From contig JAPJBO010000320.1 in the NCBI GenBank assembly GCA_030068145.1, positions 62,001-126,000 on the forward strand: a stretch of DNA of 64,000 nucleotides. The letters run 5' to 3'. A program made the translations under genes and the position numbers. The notes under the pieces were generated by a model, which had not been told where the DNA came from, did no database searches, and saw only the letters and a program-made list of their open reading frames with translations. Position 1 is the first letter of the stretch. Each line of letters starts with the position of its first letter. Source of the stretch: Diplonema papillatum. Taxonomy: Eukaryota > Euglenozoa > Diplonemea > Diplonemida > Diplonemidae. Shown here piece after piece: positions 43,674 to 54,120 of this stretch.

Positions 43674-44293
43674 GGGTTCTGGTTCTGACCCTGCTGCTGC
43701 TGCTGCTGGTGCTGCTGGCCGAGGTTCCGAGCGCGGTCGTTGAGCTGCATGACCTGCTGCTGCTGGTGGACCTGCTGGGCCTGCTGCTGCGCCTGCTGCT
43801 GGGCCTGCTGGATCTGCTGCTGCGCCTGCTGCTGGGCCTGCTGCTGCGCCTGCTGCTGGGCCTGCTGCTGGGCTTGCTGCTGCTGCTGCTGGGTCTGCTG
43901 CTGCTGCTGGGCCTGCTGCTGGGCCTGCTGCTGGGCCTGCTGCTGGGCCTGCTGCTGCTGCGTGAGCTGCGAAGCGGTGCCGCCGAGGCCGGCCATGGCG
44001 CCCAGCTGCCCGAGCCCCGCCATTGTCGTCGTCGCTGAGCTCGCGGCGCTGTTCGCGGCCAGGCTGCGCTGCTGCGCCTGCAGCTGGTTCATGAGCTGGA
44101 TGTGGTGCTGGTTCTGCAGCACCGCCTGCGGGTTGTGCTGCTGCTGGTGCTGCTGCTGCTGCCCGAGCATCTGGTGGTGCGCGGCCGCCGCGGCGGCCGC
44201 GTGTTGGCCCCCATACGCGTAGTCGCCCGTCTGCGTCGTGGGCAGGTACATCTGCTGGTACATGAATGGCTGGGGAGGGTGGTCAAAGTTCAT
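42705..44293 (-). CDS. Poly-Q Nudix protein with CCCH zinc finger
   Basis: Nudix enzymes hydrolyse nucleoside-diphosphate-linked substrates; CCCH fingers usually bind RNA. Exon 1 is 42860-44293 (478 codons from an ATG at 44293 in an AAAATGA context). Residues 1-235 are Gln-rich with long Q and AQQ runs. The Nudix fold spans about 262-425. Its box at 300-324 reads GGMRSKTDDE then ALREFNEETN, keeping REFNEE (316-321) but with Asp in place of the first Glu and Asn in place of the last Gly. The finger is Cys454-Cys462-Cys468-His472 (C-X7-C-X5-C-X3-H). A donor GTGAGG at 42859 and an acceptor CCCAG before 42736 add a short last exon ending TGTAGGTAA; the stop's last bases lie just past 42705. Reading through the donor instead gives about 35 extra residues. 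Confidence 0.8.
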
Positions 44294-44299
44294 TTTCAA

Positions 44300-45120
44300 A
44301 AGGTCGCTAATTGTACGGACGAAGAACCTGCCGCGATAGCTTCTCGACTGACCCGCTCCTTTTCTAGGTGTGCCGGGCGCGGGCTATCTTTTTTTTCCTT
44401 CTTCTTTTTGTCTGCTTTTTCTTTTTTTTTTTTTTGACGAAGAGGGGTTTAACGCGTCCCTTTTATGTTTTCCCTCTTTTTTTTGCGGTTTTGTTGTTTA
44501 GAAGAGAGAAGTTCCTCGTCAGTTCTGTCTCGGGGGCCGAGAACCTTGGTTCAGCTAGCGGCTTTTGTTTTCCCCCTTTCTTTGATTTCGGAAGGAGAGT
44601 TTCCTCAACGCAGGCGGAGTAAAGGGTAAATAGCTTCTTCGGTGTATATTCTTTCGTTCAAACTAGTGTGTGTAGAGCTTATCGACAAGGGTCGTAGGTG
44701 TGTGGTCTTCTCTGGAAGGGAAGGCGTGGGGTTCTTTCTGTGTGTAGCGGGCCTGCGTGTGGATCGAGTTTCGAATTGTCAACAAACAGGCGCTTCGTTT
44801 CGTTTGTGCGTGCCGGTTGGTCTGGAAATAAGACGCGTCACTGGCTAACCCCGGTTGAAACCGGAAAATGATGAGGGGAGGGAATTGGTTTTCGTTGAAC
44901 GCAGGTGCGTTAGGTGACCTTCACCTTTGTGCTTTGAGGTTTCCAACTTGACATATTTTTCGTTCTAGTAATTCTTCGTTGAACGCTTTGCCCTGGACAT
45001 TTGTTTCTTGGTACAGGGCGCAAGGAAACGCCGTGGATGGCCTGTGGCGCGTTCTTATTTCCTCCAACATTGCATGCCTGGTAAAAATTTATGTACGTCC
45101 TAACATGGTCGGCACGGGGC
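44300..45120. other. Upstream region of the Nudix gene
   Basis: It is T-rich at 44390-44440. 44785-44830 has a scrap of the GCTTCGTTTCGTTTGTGCGT repeat. I cannot define a promoter. Confidence 0.4.
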
Positions 45121-45126
45121 ACCTTT

Positions 45127-45430
45127 GAAGCCGCCGCACGAGAGCAGACGGCGAAGAAGGCCGGCAACATGAAGCCGTGATGCGCGCCTACGAAGCCGCA
45201 CGAGAGCAGACGGCGAAGAAGGCCGGCGACATGAAGCCGTGATGCGCGCCTATGAAGCCGCCGCACGAGAGCAGACGGCGAAGAAGGCCGGCGACATGAA
45301 GCCGTGATGCGCGCCTACGAAGCCGCCGCACGAGAGCAGACGGCGAAGAAGGCCGGCGACATGAAGCCGTGATGCGCGCCTACGAAGCCGCTACATTGTT
45401 CTGTCGGCCAGAGGCTTTTAGCCTAGGAGT
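45127..45430. repeat. 65-bp tandem repeat plus Nudix terminal-exon copy
   Basis: About four units contain CACGAGAGCAGACGGCGAAG, AAGGCCGGCGACATGAAGCC and GTGATGCGCGCCTAC. The last unit breaks off into CTACATTGTTCTGT then CAGAGGCTTTTAGCC. This matches the terminal exon and acceptor of the Nudix gene at 42705-42740, in the same orientation. Confidence 0.75.
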
Positions 45431-45477
45431 GCAGCTTTCCAGGATAGTTAACCCTGTCCCCGCGTGAAGCGTTTCAA

Positions 45478-45790
45478 GGGTCAATCCTTCCGCCGGCAGG
45501 CAGCCAATCCTTCCGCCGGCAGGCAGTCAATCCTTCCGCCGGCAGGCAGCCAATCCTTCCGCCGGCAGGCGGTCAATCCTTCCGCCGGCAGGCAGCCAAT
45601 TCTTCCGCCGGCAGGCAGCCAATCCTAGGCGGTCAATCCTTCCGCCGGCAGGCGGTCAATCCTTCCACCGGCAGGCAGCCAATCCTTCCGCCGGCAGGCG
45701 GTCAATCCTTCCGCCGGCAGGCAGCCAATTCTTCTGCCGGCAGGCAGCCAATTCTTCCGCCGGCAGGCAGTCAATCCTTCCGCCGGTTGC
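45478..45790. repeat. 23-bp minisatellite
   Basis: Units read CCAATCCTTCCGCCGGCAGG plus CAG, alternating between CAGCC and GGTC/AGTC junctions. Confidence 0.93.
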
Positions 45791-45814
45791 TACCGAGGAA
45801 CTGCAGCAGGCCCC

Positions 45815-46130
45815 TCAGCTTCTGGACCACCGTGGACTGCGGGACCCACTGTGGACCTACTGTGGGGCCCACTGTGTACCCACTGTAGACCCACCGTGGA
45901 CTGCGGGACCCACTGTGGACCTACTGTGGGGCCCACTGTGTACCCACTGTAGACCCACCGTGGACTGCGGGACCCACTGTGGACCTACTGTGGGGCCCAC
46001 TGTGTACCCACTGTAGACCCACCGTGGACTGCGCGACCCACTGTGGACCTACTGTGGGGCCCACTGTGTACCCACTGTAGACCCACCGTGGACTGCGGGA
46101 CCCACTGTGGACCTACTGTGGGGCCCACCA
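45815..46130. repeat. 64-bp tandem repeat
   Basis: Near-perfect units contain GTGGACTGCGGGACCCACTG, TGGACCTACTGTGGGGCCCA and GTGTACCCACTGTAGACCCA, starting at 45831, 45895, 45959 and on. Confidence 0.95.
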
Positions 46131-46399
46131 CCATGGATTTGATCCCATATGGTGCCTACACGGTCCTGACAGGGCTGATAAAACTGGCCACTGCGGCAAA
46201 ATAAAGTCCAGTGTAGCCCTCGCCGTTTCACAAACCCCACGAACTACGCAGGAACTACACACATACAACACAGAGGCGAAAGGCAGAACAGGAAAGGCGG
46301 GCGCGGTCGGTACGAGAAGCGGCAATCGCGGATAAGGCAGCGAGTACAGAGCAGTCGACGCGGAGACGAGCAGTGAAGCGGCCCGCGTCGCAGGTGGCA

Positions 46400-46576
46400 C
46401 AAACCGAAGAAGCCCGTGCGGCAGGGAGTGGAGACGAGATGATGCAAGACGAAGGGGAAGCGCGAAGCGACCAGCCCGGACGGACCAGCAAGACGCAAGA
46501 CCAAGAGGAGGAGGGGGACGCGACCCGCTAAGCAGCCTGGAACTAGTGTGATGGACCTTTCTTCGGAGGGGCTCAC
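46400..46576 (-). repeat. Inverted partner of 34630-34830
   Basis: The reverse complement matches the 34630 repeat over about 175 bp with a few indels. It stays open in two frames in both copies, but the two translations diverge after indels, so coding is not supported. Confidence 0.75.
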
Positions 46577-46579
46577 GAC

Positions 46580-47800
46580 TTACACGCAGGAACTACACAA
46601 ATACGGGGGTTTCGGGGGCAATCAATTGTAAACGCGAAAGAGAACGCTGGCAGCGTGTTTGGGAGGAGATTCACCCAACCATCATGCTCACTCACTAACA
46701 TTCCACTGTGTCGAACGACGCACAGTGCGGTGGTTGTCAAGCCGATGGCTCTCCTCGATGCAATAACACCCCATTTCACTGCAGCAAACGCTGGTAGCGC
46801 AAAACGCAGCACCGGAGTAGCGGGTCGTGAAAGGCGGAAGGGCGCTGTAGAAGTAGCTGAAGAAACACACTTCGCTCTTTGCTTTGTTTCTGTTCAAAAA
46901 AAATTGGCATGTCGGTCACGAACTGGCTTTGTTTCCACCCCCGCGCGCTCCACTCTTTCCTATCTGAGACGAGCCTGTCATGGCAGAATCCTCTTGGTAC
47001 GGTAGTCTCGTGTAGTGACGAGAACGACCTGAAGCATGGGTCGCACACGACGAAATGAAATCAACCTAAGAACCGTGACTTTGACTGATTTCCTCATACA
47101 CCTTATATTCTGTGTTTTCATGGGTGAACACTGTGTTCGTGTGCCCCCTTTTCTGCCATTGGTGCTTCCGGGGATATTCGCTCAGCCAGTTGCCTGTTGA
47201 CGGCGTTGATTGGAGCTAGAGAAGAAGATGATGGTTGTTTGGAAGCATTTACTCTTTTTTTTTCGTGTTCCCGTCGGAATCAGAGTATTAGCTTCGGCCT
47301 ACCGGCGCGGCTTGCAGGTTTGGACCACTGGGTAGCAGCAGTGGATGCAGCTTCTTTTTGTGTTTCCGACGATCCCGAATGGGCGTACAGATTGGTGTCT
47401 TTCGACCTTTGTGTGTTTGTGAAGTTCAGCTTAGTGCGTGCTTGTGGTGATAGGTGGGGTTCCCTAAAGGAATGTTTGTTTTATCGCTACTAACGACTAA
47501 GCCAGGAGTCCCCCTTCCCGCGGTTGGTCAGATGCGACATAGCGACTTTCGCTACTTGTCCAGCACGGTGGCATTCAGCACCCGTGTCCCCTTTTCATCG
47601 CATGCAGGTCTGTCCCCATCAGAGCTACCTAGGATTGCCTTTGTCTCGCGCATGTCCGAGACCAGCCTAAGAGTGAGCCGGTCCCCCTTGCGCCAACTCC
47701 GGCGCCGCCACTCACTGTAGCAGGGCCGCATGCAGCGCGCCTCCGGAGTGACTTACGCCCGCCGTAGCAGCACGAAGAGAAGCCTCCCAGCCTCAACGGT
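46580..47800. other. Spacer, no gene
   Basis: 46630-46700 (GCGAAAGAGAACGCTGGCAG, CGTGTTTGGGAGGAGATT) repeats 33675-33740. 47345-47430 is a unit of the 7915 minisatellite family. No gene is recognised. Confidence 0.45.
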
Positions 47801-47812
47801 CAACCGGAGACC

Positions 47813-48075
47813 CTAAACCACAATAAACACAAGGCAACCCCTGCTCAATTTGTAGAACGTGGGGGGCCCAAGACTACACTCCACGAAGGAATGTACTTGG
47901 TGTCGGTCACAAACAGTCCCGGACATGGTTAGCCATAACCCATAACGAAAGCGTGCACTAAATATACAACCCGTAACCACATAGCCCTTTCTTGCTGTAA
48001 GAGAACCCATTCATGAACGGTCACACGGAGACCCTGAATCCCCGGAATTTCAAGCGAACTTTAACTCTAATAAAC
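47813..48075 (-). repeat. 260-bp dispersed repeat, inverted copy
   Basis: It is the reverse complement of 31465-31725, near full length. It is the only clearly inverted copy of the dispersed motif that I found. Confidence 0.85.
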
Positions 48076-48174
48076 GCTAGAAGTGAGGAGACCGGAAACT
48101 CCCCGGAGAGATGGTCCCTGCACTCTAACTCGTCTCTCTCTCTCTTTCTCTCTCTCGTCCTTTCAGGTGAGCCG

Positions 48175-49115
48175 GTCTACCCCTATCCCCGTGGAACTGC
48201 TGTCCAGCGCCCGACGCGTGAAATCGATCGAAGGCAGGGTCGCAGAAGCACGCATAGGGTGTCCGTGGAACTGCTGTCCAGCGCCCGACGCGTAAAATCG
48301 AAGGCAGGGTCGCAGAAGCACGCATAGGGTGTCCCCGTGGAACTGCTGTCCAGCGCCCGACGCGTGAAATCGAAGGCAGGGTCGCAGAAGCACGCATAGG
48401 GTGTCCCCGTGGAACTGCTGTCCAGCGCCCGACGCGTGAAATCGAAGGCAGGGTCGCAGAAGCACGCATAGGGTGTCCCCGTGGAACTGCTGTCCAGCGC
48501 CCGACGCGTGAATCGAAGGCAGGGTCGCAGAAGCACGCATAGGGTGTCCCCGTGGAACTGCTGTCCAGCGCCCGACGCGTGAAATCGATCGAAGGCAGGG
48601 TCGCAGAAGCACGCATAGGGTGTCCGTGGAACTGCTGTCCAGCGCCCGACGCGTAAAATCGAAGGCAGGGTCGCAGAAGCACGCATAGGGTGTCCCCGTG
48701 GAACTGCTGTCCAGCGCCCGACGCGTGAAATCGAAGGCAGGGTCGCAGAAGCACGCATAGGGTGTCCCCGTGGAACTGCTGTCCAGCGCCCGACGCGTGA
48801 AATCGAAGGCAGGGTCGCAGAAGCACGCATAGGGTGTCCCCGTGGAACTGCTGTCCAGCGCCCGACGCGTGAAATCGAAGGCAGGGTCGCAGAAGCACGC
48901 ATAGGGTGTCCCCGTGGAACTGCTGTCCAGCGCCCGACGCGTGAATCGAAGGCAGGGTCGCAGAAGCACGCATAGGGTGTCCCCGTGGAACAGCTGTCCA
49001 GCGCCCGACGCGTGAATCGAAGGCAGGGTCGCAGAAGCACGCATAGGGTGTCCCCGTGGAACAGCTGTCCAGCGCCCGACGCGTGAATCGAAGGCAGGGT
49101 CGCAGAAGCACGCAC
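48175..49115. repeat. 72-bp tandem array with higher-order structure
   Basis: About 13 units contain GTGTCCCCGTGGAACTGCTG, TCCAGCGCCCGACGCGTGAA and GGCAGGGTCGCAGAAGCACG. Two variant units (TCGATCGAAGG, and GTGTCCGTGG lacking CCC) recur together at 48180-48300 and 48545-48665, so a block of five units was duplicated. The minus strand is open in all three frames, an effect of the repeat. Confidence 0.95.
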
Positions 49116-49479
49116 ACCCGGTGAAGAAGGGAAAGAGCGCAGAGCGGCCGCGCGAAGGCGATGGTACGATCGAAGAGGTAGTCACCACCCTGGTGACCAA
49201 TGCAGGCCATCACTACAGATGTGCTGCGTTCTAACCCGAAGCTGCTGCTGTCTATCGCAGTCCATCAGCAGAGTAGGCTCGTAGAGCTAAATTTGAGAAC
49301 TAAGAGCTCGTCACTCGCACAACCGCGGCTGATACAAAACTAATGATGATGATGAAGCTGGATTCAGGACGCAAGTGAAAACGCCACGGTTTGCGGCGAC
49401 GAGCTTCTCATTTCCTCCAACATTTCATTTGGTAAAAACCGTACACTGCGAGAGTAGGAGAAAGTAGAAAGGGAAACTA

Positions 49480-49612
49480 GAGTTTTCGTTGACCGCACTA
49501 CCCTGAGCCCAAATCCTGGACGTGGTTTCAGGTGGCAAATTTGGCAAATGATCATGATCAGAAGGTCCTACTTGGGCGGTTCAGTCTCCTCACACATTGC
49601 ATGTGGCTAAAA
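49480..49612 (+). repeat. Dispersed GATCATGATCAGAAGGTCC repeat, copy 2
   Basis: It has the extended left part AAAGTAGAAAGGGAAACTAG before GTTGACCGCACTACCC. Confidence 0.75.
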
Positions 49613-49939
49613 ATTTTGGACGCTCATTCCCTTGGATGAAGCTAATACCCTGGTGTCACCCTGGTCGGAATCTGGGCGCTATCTACGACGTCAGTGGCTT
49701 CTTTCTTTTTTGTTTGGGTTGTGTTGCATCTTTGCGGTCAGATAAGACACAAAGCATCATAGGGGGCCAGGCCTTCCGAAGTGGAGAGGGTCGTTGTTGT
49801 TGGTGCTGGTTTTGTGGGATAAGGTAAGGGAAAAAAAATTCTTTTTTGCGGTGTTCTCCGCTGGTCTGGTAGTCCGTGCTACTACACTCGTTCTCTTCTC
49901 TACTCACTACTGTACGTACACTTTCACTCTTTTACTCTC

Positions 49940-50065
49940 TTTGGCTGGCCAAAAAACGACTCCTGCGACCGACACCACGAACACATTCGCAATGAATGTG
50001 GCCCTGGGCCGCCCCACGTGCATACATGTTAAGCAGGGGTTCCCATGTAGCCCGTATCGGTCTAA
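49940..50065 (+). repeat. Fragment of the 260-bp dispersed repeat
   Basis: GCGACCGACACCACGAACAC, GGGCCGCCCCACGTGC and GTTAAGCAGGGGTTCCCATG correspond to the right half of 31465-31725. Confidence 0.65.
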
Positions 50066-50523
50066 GTCAACACAGCTACTTTCATGGGATGTTCACCGGG
50101 GAAGGGTGGAGAGGGGGGGTTTGCAAGAGCGTGCTTGGAATGTATATCATGCAGGGTCAAAACCTCGTGTCTTTTCGGCAAACGGCCACCCATTTTTCCC
50201 CGGGAAAAATTTGGGGTTTTTGATTTTTAAAATTTTGGAACAAACACTGCAGTGATTTTTGATGAATGAAATTGAGCAAAAAAATAAAAAACCAACTTTT
50301 TTTTGGGGGGGGGCATCGGCCCCGCGGCAGCGTTTGTTTAGGGGGGGGACCCACCCACCCTCGTTGCCGTCCGGCTGACAACGATGCCGAGTTTAGGGGC
50401 CTTAGCATCAGCACTGGGGGGGGGGTCGGTCCTGCTTTTGGCTTCGTAGGTTCTCCCGACTCCCCAAATCGTGGTTAGCACAAACTCAAGAGGTCCAGTC
50501 AACTATTCCCTGCAGCAATCAGG

Positions 50524-50670
50524 TCTTACGTTCAGCATGCTGAACGTACTGATTTCAGCACGTTAATTTCTTAGTTTCTTTTTAGAGTGAAAAGTTCGCT
50601 TCGTTTCTTTTTGTACACGTGCTGAATCATAACGTGTACACGTGCTAAAATCAGTACGTTATCAGCACGT
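50524..50670. repeat. Cluster of CAGCACGT/ACGTGCTG palindromes
   Basis: The perfect 20-bp palindrome ACGTTCAGCATGCTGAACGT lies at 50530-50549. ACGTACTGATTTCAGCACGT and the inverse GTGCTAAAATCAGTACGT flank TACACGTGCTGAATCATAAC. The whole forms a foldback of about 145 bp. Confidence 0.7.
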
Positions 50671-50686
50671 ACTATCTTTTCTGCAG

Positions 50687-50798
50687 ATTCATCTGGGGAA
50701 TCAACCACAGTAACGGCAGATCCTGCTGTTGCTTACCGCGACACTGGACAGGTTGAGGCCGGAGAGGAGGCAGAGGCAAAGACATGCACCATTGGCAG
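50687..50798 (+). CDS. Exon-like block, product unknown
   Basis: It lies between TTTTCTGCAG and GTGAGC. The open frame reads SSGESTTVTADPAVAYRDTG then QVEAGEEAEAKTCTIG. A diverged relative on the other strand (55495-55605) shares GTTGAGGCCGGAGAGG, TGTTGCTTAC and the donor context CAGGTGAGCCCCCT, so the block, junction included, is duplicated. It could be a duplicated exon of an unknown gene or part of a repeat. Confidence 0.3.
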
Positions 50799-51779
50799 GT
50801 GAGCCCCCTATGCTCTATTTCGTTTTCGTCTGACCCTACGTAAGACAAGAGCTGCGTAAGCCCTGACAGCAAGAGCATACTTGAAATGATACTTTTAATA
50901 AAAAAAAAGTCACTCCCGCTCCCTCCCTGATTGTGACTGCGATGCCGATTTGCCTTTTTTACGGTAGCAATACGCCTCCGTAAGGGGGGCGAATCTTGGT
51001 TTAATGTTTAGGCAAGACACTGCTCTGCAAGTTAGATGCTGGCACCAAGTCTTCTTCGAAGAAAATATAAAAATAGAAAAAACTCAGGGGGGGGCATGCT
51101 GCTGAAAACCACCGCCACGCCAAGCCTTTCGCTCCGTTGCCCCAGAAGGGTCAATGTCGGTCGCGATTCTGCCGCGGCGCAAACTACGTGACGGCTTGCA
51201 AACGTTTGCTGGAAGTATCTGTCGACAAAACACGCAATAAAAGTTCGCAAATAAGAAAACTGTGTGAGTCCCGAGAGTCATCGGGACTCCTCATAAGTTC
51301 AGTCATCACGAGGCCAGGCGGAAAGTCCATTCTGGACGGGGATTCAGTTCCCTTCGGTCGGTGAGGGGGGAAAAACTCGAGGGGCCGTCTTGCGCTTTTT
51401 TCGACGGAAGCTAGCGGGGGGGGGGGGGGGGGGAACAACCAAGCATTTATTCCGCAAGATAACTTTCGCCTATTTTGTCTAGCGCTGCTTCCTGTCGTCA
51501 AGATCCGATGCAGCTCTGCACGTTGTTCAGCAGGCTCAGCACTGCATGCAACATTACTCGAAGGCGTGGCGCCAAATGCTGAACTTGTATCAGGCACCAA
51601 CCATGAGGGTTCGCTTGAGGTGTATTTTTCTCTTCACGATCCGATGTACCACCGACTCCATGTGGGCTCAGATGCCTGGTCCTCCATTTAGCCTTACTCA
51701 ATGCGCGGCGCGTCAAGGTGTCGGTTTTAGTCCCGTCCTTTCATTTATCAGTTTCGACTGAAAAATGGCTTGCTTCGCA

Positions 51780-51890
51780 AATAATCAAGAAATCTCCAAA
51801 AAAAAAAATCGTTTATCTGGCAGGGCCTGCTCGCAAATAATCAAGAAATCTTCAAAAAACAAATTCGTTCATTTGGCAGGCCCTGTTCAA
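51780..51890 (+). repeat. Two 56-bp direct copies
   Basis: CTCGCAAATAATCAAGAAAT ... TTGGCAGGCCCTG-type units occur twice in a row with small differences. Confidence 0.8.
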
Positions 51891-52199
51891 ACGCAATGGA
51901 ATCCTGTTTAACCCCATATGGACGAGTAGTTAATTCATTGATTCGCGGATATCGGCAAGACGCCACGGGGGCCCGTCCCGGGTCACTTCCATGTGCATTC
52001 ATTCAGCGTCGAGGTGCGCACTACAAAGATCGGCCACGATATCTTTCAAAGACCCCTCGGTTCCCATTTTTTGACCTACAACCCCTTTTGGGTATGACTC
52101 AAGGGTTGCCTTGAAAAGTCCATTTTCCCAAGATTAAGAGAGAGAGACGAGTTAGAGTGCCAAGATTAACACCCACCCTCCGTCCGTATGTGGTTAAAA

Positions 52200-52365
52200 A
52201 AGACAGGCGCTTCGTTTTGTTTGTGCGTGCCGGTTGATCGGTTTCCCACTTGTATTTACCCTGTGTGTATTCAGGTAAGGAATTCTGATCAACCACCAAA
52301 ACACACTGCCTACGTCTTTTTAGCCTGCACAATACATTGAAGGGCACCCCACAAGATTGTTAGTG
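52200..52365 (+). repeat. 165-bp dispersed repeat, contiguous copy
   Basis: GGCGCTTCGTTTTGTTTGTG, CCGGTTGATC, CCACTTGTATTTACCCTGTG, TCTGATCAACCACCAAAACA and ACATTGAAGGGCACCCCACA run together here. Split or partial copies are at 16905-17000, 34490-35060 and 54125-54215. Confidence 0.7.
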
Positions 52366-52784
52366 CTAAAAAATCCATTGTATCGTTACGCTCCGTAAGC
52401 CAGTTCCACGAGGGAACTTATATTTCCCAACAAAACAGCAAAGTGGGCCTCTTTTGCGCCCGCCACTAAACCCACCTTACCTTGTTTCGTGTGGGATACA
52501 ATACCTCCTTTGAGGCTTCGCAGCCTCCTCGAGTATCTCCTACAAAGCAGGTGTTCATACCTAAAAGAAACGAGAGAGAGACGAGAGAACCGAGTTAGAG
52601 AGTGCAGGAGAGTGCCTGGTCTTTTCACTTCTCTTCCGTACTGCGACGGCGGGCGGAAGACGTTTCGGAGGCGCACTGTGCTACTGCCGCTGGGGGGAAA
52701 TCTTAGTTTAGTGCGTTGGCAAGTGATATAAGCCCTGTCAGGACCGTTCAGACACTTAGTTCGCCACCAGCTGCACATGGAGTA

Positions 52785-52975
52785 TAAACATGTATGAGCC
52801 GGTCCGTCCCTATCTCTTGAAACTGCATCGAAGTGCTTGCCGCTGTGTTTTTCACAGTGAATCACGGTCCACCACGGTCTATCACGCCCATCTCTAGTCC
52901 CTAGAGCTGCATCAAATTGCCCAGTGCTGTATTATTCGGTATATCACGGTCTATCAAGAGGGGATGGGCCGGCTC
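52785..52975 (+). repeat. Dispersed GGTCTATCA repeat, copy 3
   Basis: It matches 14645-14820 over nearly its whole length, ending ATCAAGAGGGGATGGGCCGG. Confidence 0.75.
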
Positions 52976-53089
52976 AATGTAGCCCTATTGCAGTTTACTG
53001 AGGGAATTGGCAGCGGATTGTTCAACTTGCTTGATAACAACCCATCAGCAAGCCGCAGTTAGTAGATAAAGGAAAAAAATACTCGACGA

Positions 53090-53310
53090 GGGGCTGCCTT
53101 GTGCTTACTTTGAAAGAGGCTAGAGGTGGAGAAACAATACAACTACAAAGTGGGTCTTTTTTGTTGAACGCTTACGCCCGCCACTACACAACCCAGATTC
53201 ACCTGTGTTTCGTGTGGGCTACAGCACATTTACCTCCTTTGATCTTTTGCAGCTGGCAGCCTCCTCAAGCATTTCCTACAAAGCAGGTGCTAATACAAAA
53301 AAAAACAATT
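53090..53310 (+). mobile_element. A-tailed SINE-like repeat, second subfamily
   Basis: TGCCTTGTGCTTACTTTGAA, AACTACAAAGTGGGTCTTTT, CACCTGTGTTTCGTGTGGGC and AGCCTCCTCAAGCATTTCCT are followed by GTGCTAATACAAAAAAAAAC. A close copy with a longer A tail is at 56945-57177. The right end resembles that of the 1115 family. Confidence 0.7.
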
Positions 53311-53511
53311 TCACACCCTCCCTTGCCCCGGGGGAAAAGGTGAGGAATTCCTCACCCTCTTTTTCCAGCCTTTTTTTTCGAGTGAAAGTTTTTGTGAGGA
53401 ATTCCTCGCACTTTTTTCGTTAGCGGGAGCACTGGGGGTGGGTGGGTTTGGTTTGCTTATGACAGCGTGCTTCTGTAGCGTGTCTAGGCGAACCTATCAA
53501 GCATTCACCGT

Positions 53512-53710
53512 CAAACTAAAGCGTCAAGGCGTGGCGTACCTTTGGGGCTTGGCGCTTGCGCTGAACACAATCTCGTCAAGACGGTCAGCCACAGGGCAGA
53601 GCGGACGGGGTTGTGGCACTGTGCTGCCTCCGGCCCTCAAGCCTTGCAAGCTGTGGTTGACCGTCACGTTCCTGGACCCGGAGCGGCCTTTTTCCTTTCC
53701 GTCCTTCCTG
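53512..53710 (+). mobile_element. Pyrimidine-tailed SINE, copy 6 (5'-truncated)
   Basis: It begins inside the element at AAACTAAAGCGTCAAGGCG and runs to the right end CGGCCTTTTTCCTTTCC. Loss of the left end only is what incomplete reverse transcription from the right end would give, supporting plus-strand sense. Confidence 0.75.
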
Positions 53711-53989
53711 CCAACGGTGGGGGGCTCTCGTCGCAAATCGATCGACAGCTTGCGCGCCTGACAAAACGTTTACGTGTTCTCCCAAACGCTGCCAACGGTC
53801 TTTTGTGTTTCCGGCGATATTCGCTCAGTCTTTTTTTTTTTTTTTAACGTAACAAAAAGGGATTGTTGGAAACGAACTTGAACAAAACGAAGCACCTGTC
53901 TCTTTTTTGTTGCTTGAGAGTAAGTAGAGGCACGTGGGTGGCTGCCGGTGGGTCAGGCAAAGTTGCAGGATCTCACCTAACCAAGGCTG

Positions 53990-54120
53990 CTTTGTAGCCG
54001 TGCTGTGCAGGAGGTGCCTCGGGGGGCTGGTCAACCTCCTCATCACTACAGGGCACAGACGTTTCACGGCCGTGATTGGACAGTCGGGATTGTAGCCTGG
54101 CCCTTTTGGTGAGCTGGTAT
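53990..54120 (-). repeat. Inverted partner of 14095-14215
   Basis: The reverse complement carries AATCCCGACTGTCCAATC and GTGCCCTGTAGTGATGAGG. Confidence 0.6.

Noticed and set aside
43139..44038. Leu-rich plus-strand frame of 299 codons
   Set aside because: It is the antisense shadow of the poly-Q tract of the Nudix gene (CTG runs read as Leu).
45127..45390. Plus-strand reading EAAARE and TAKKAGDMKP as a repeat protein
   Set aside because: Each 65-bp unit contains an in-frame TGA and the unit is not a multiple of three.
48125..49213. Three overlapping minus-strand frames of 310-362 codons
   Set aside because: All three phases are open at once because a 72-bp stop-free unit is tandemly repeated; no conserved domain or start context is present.
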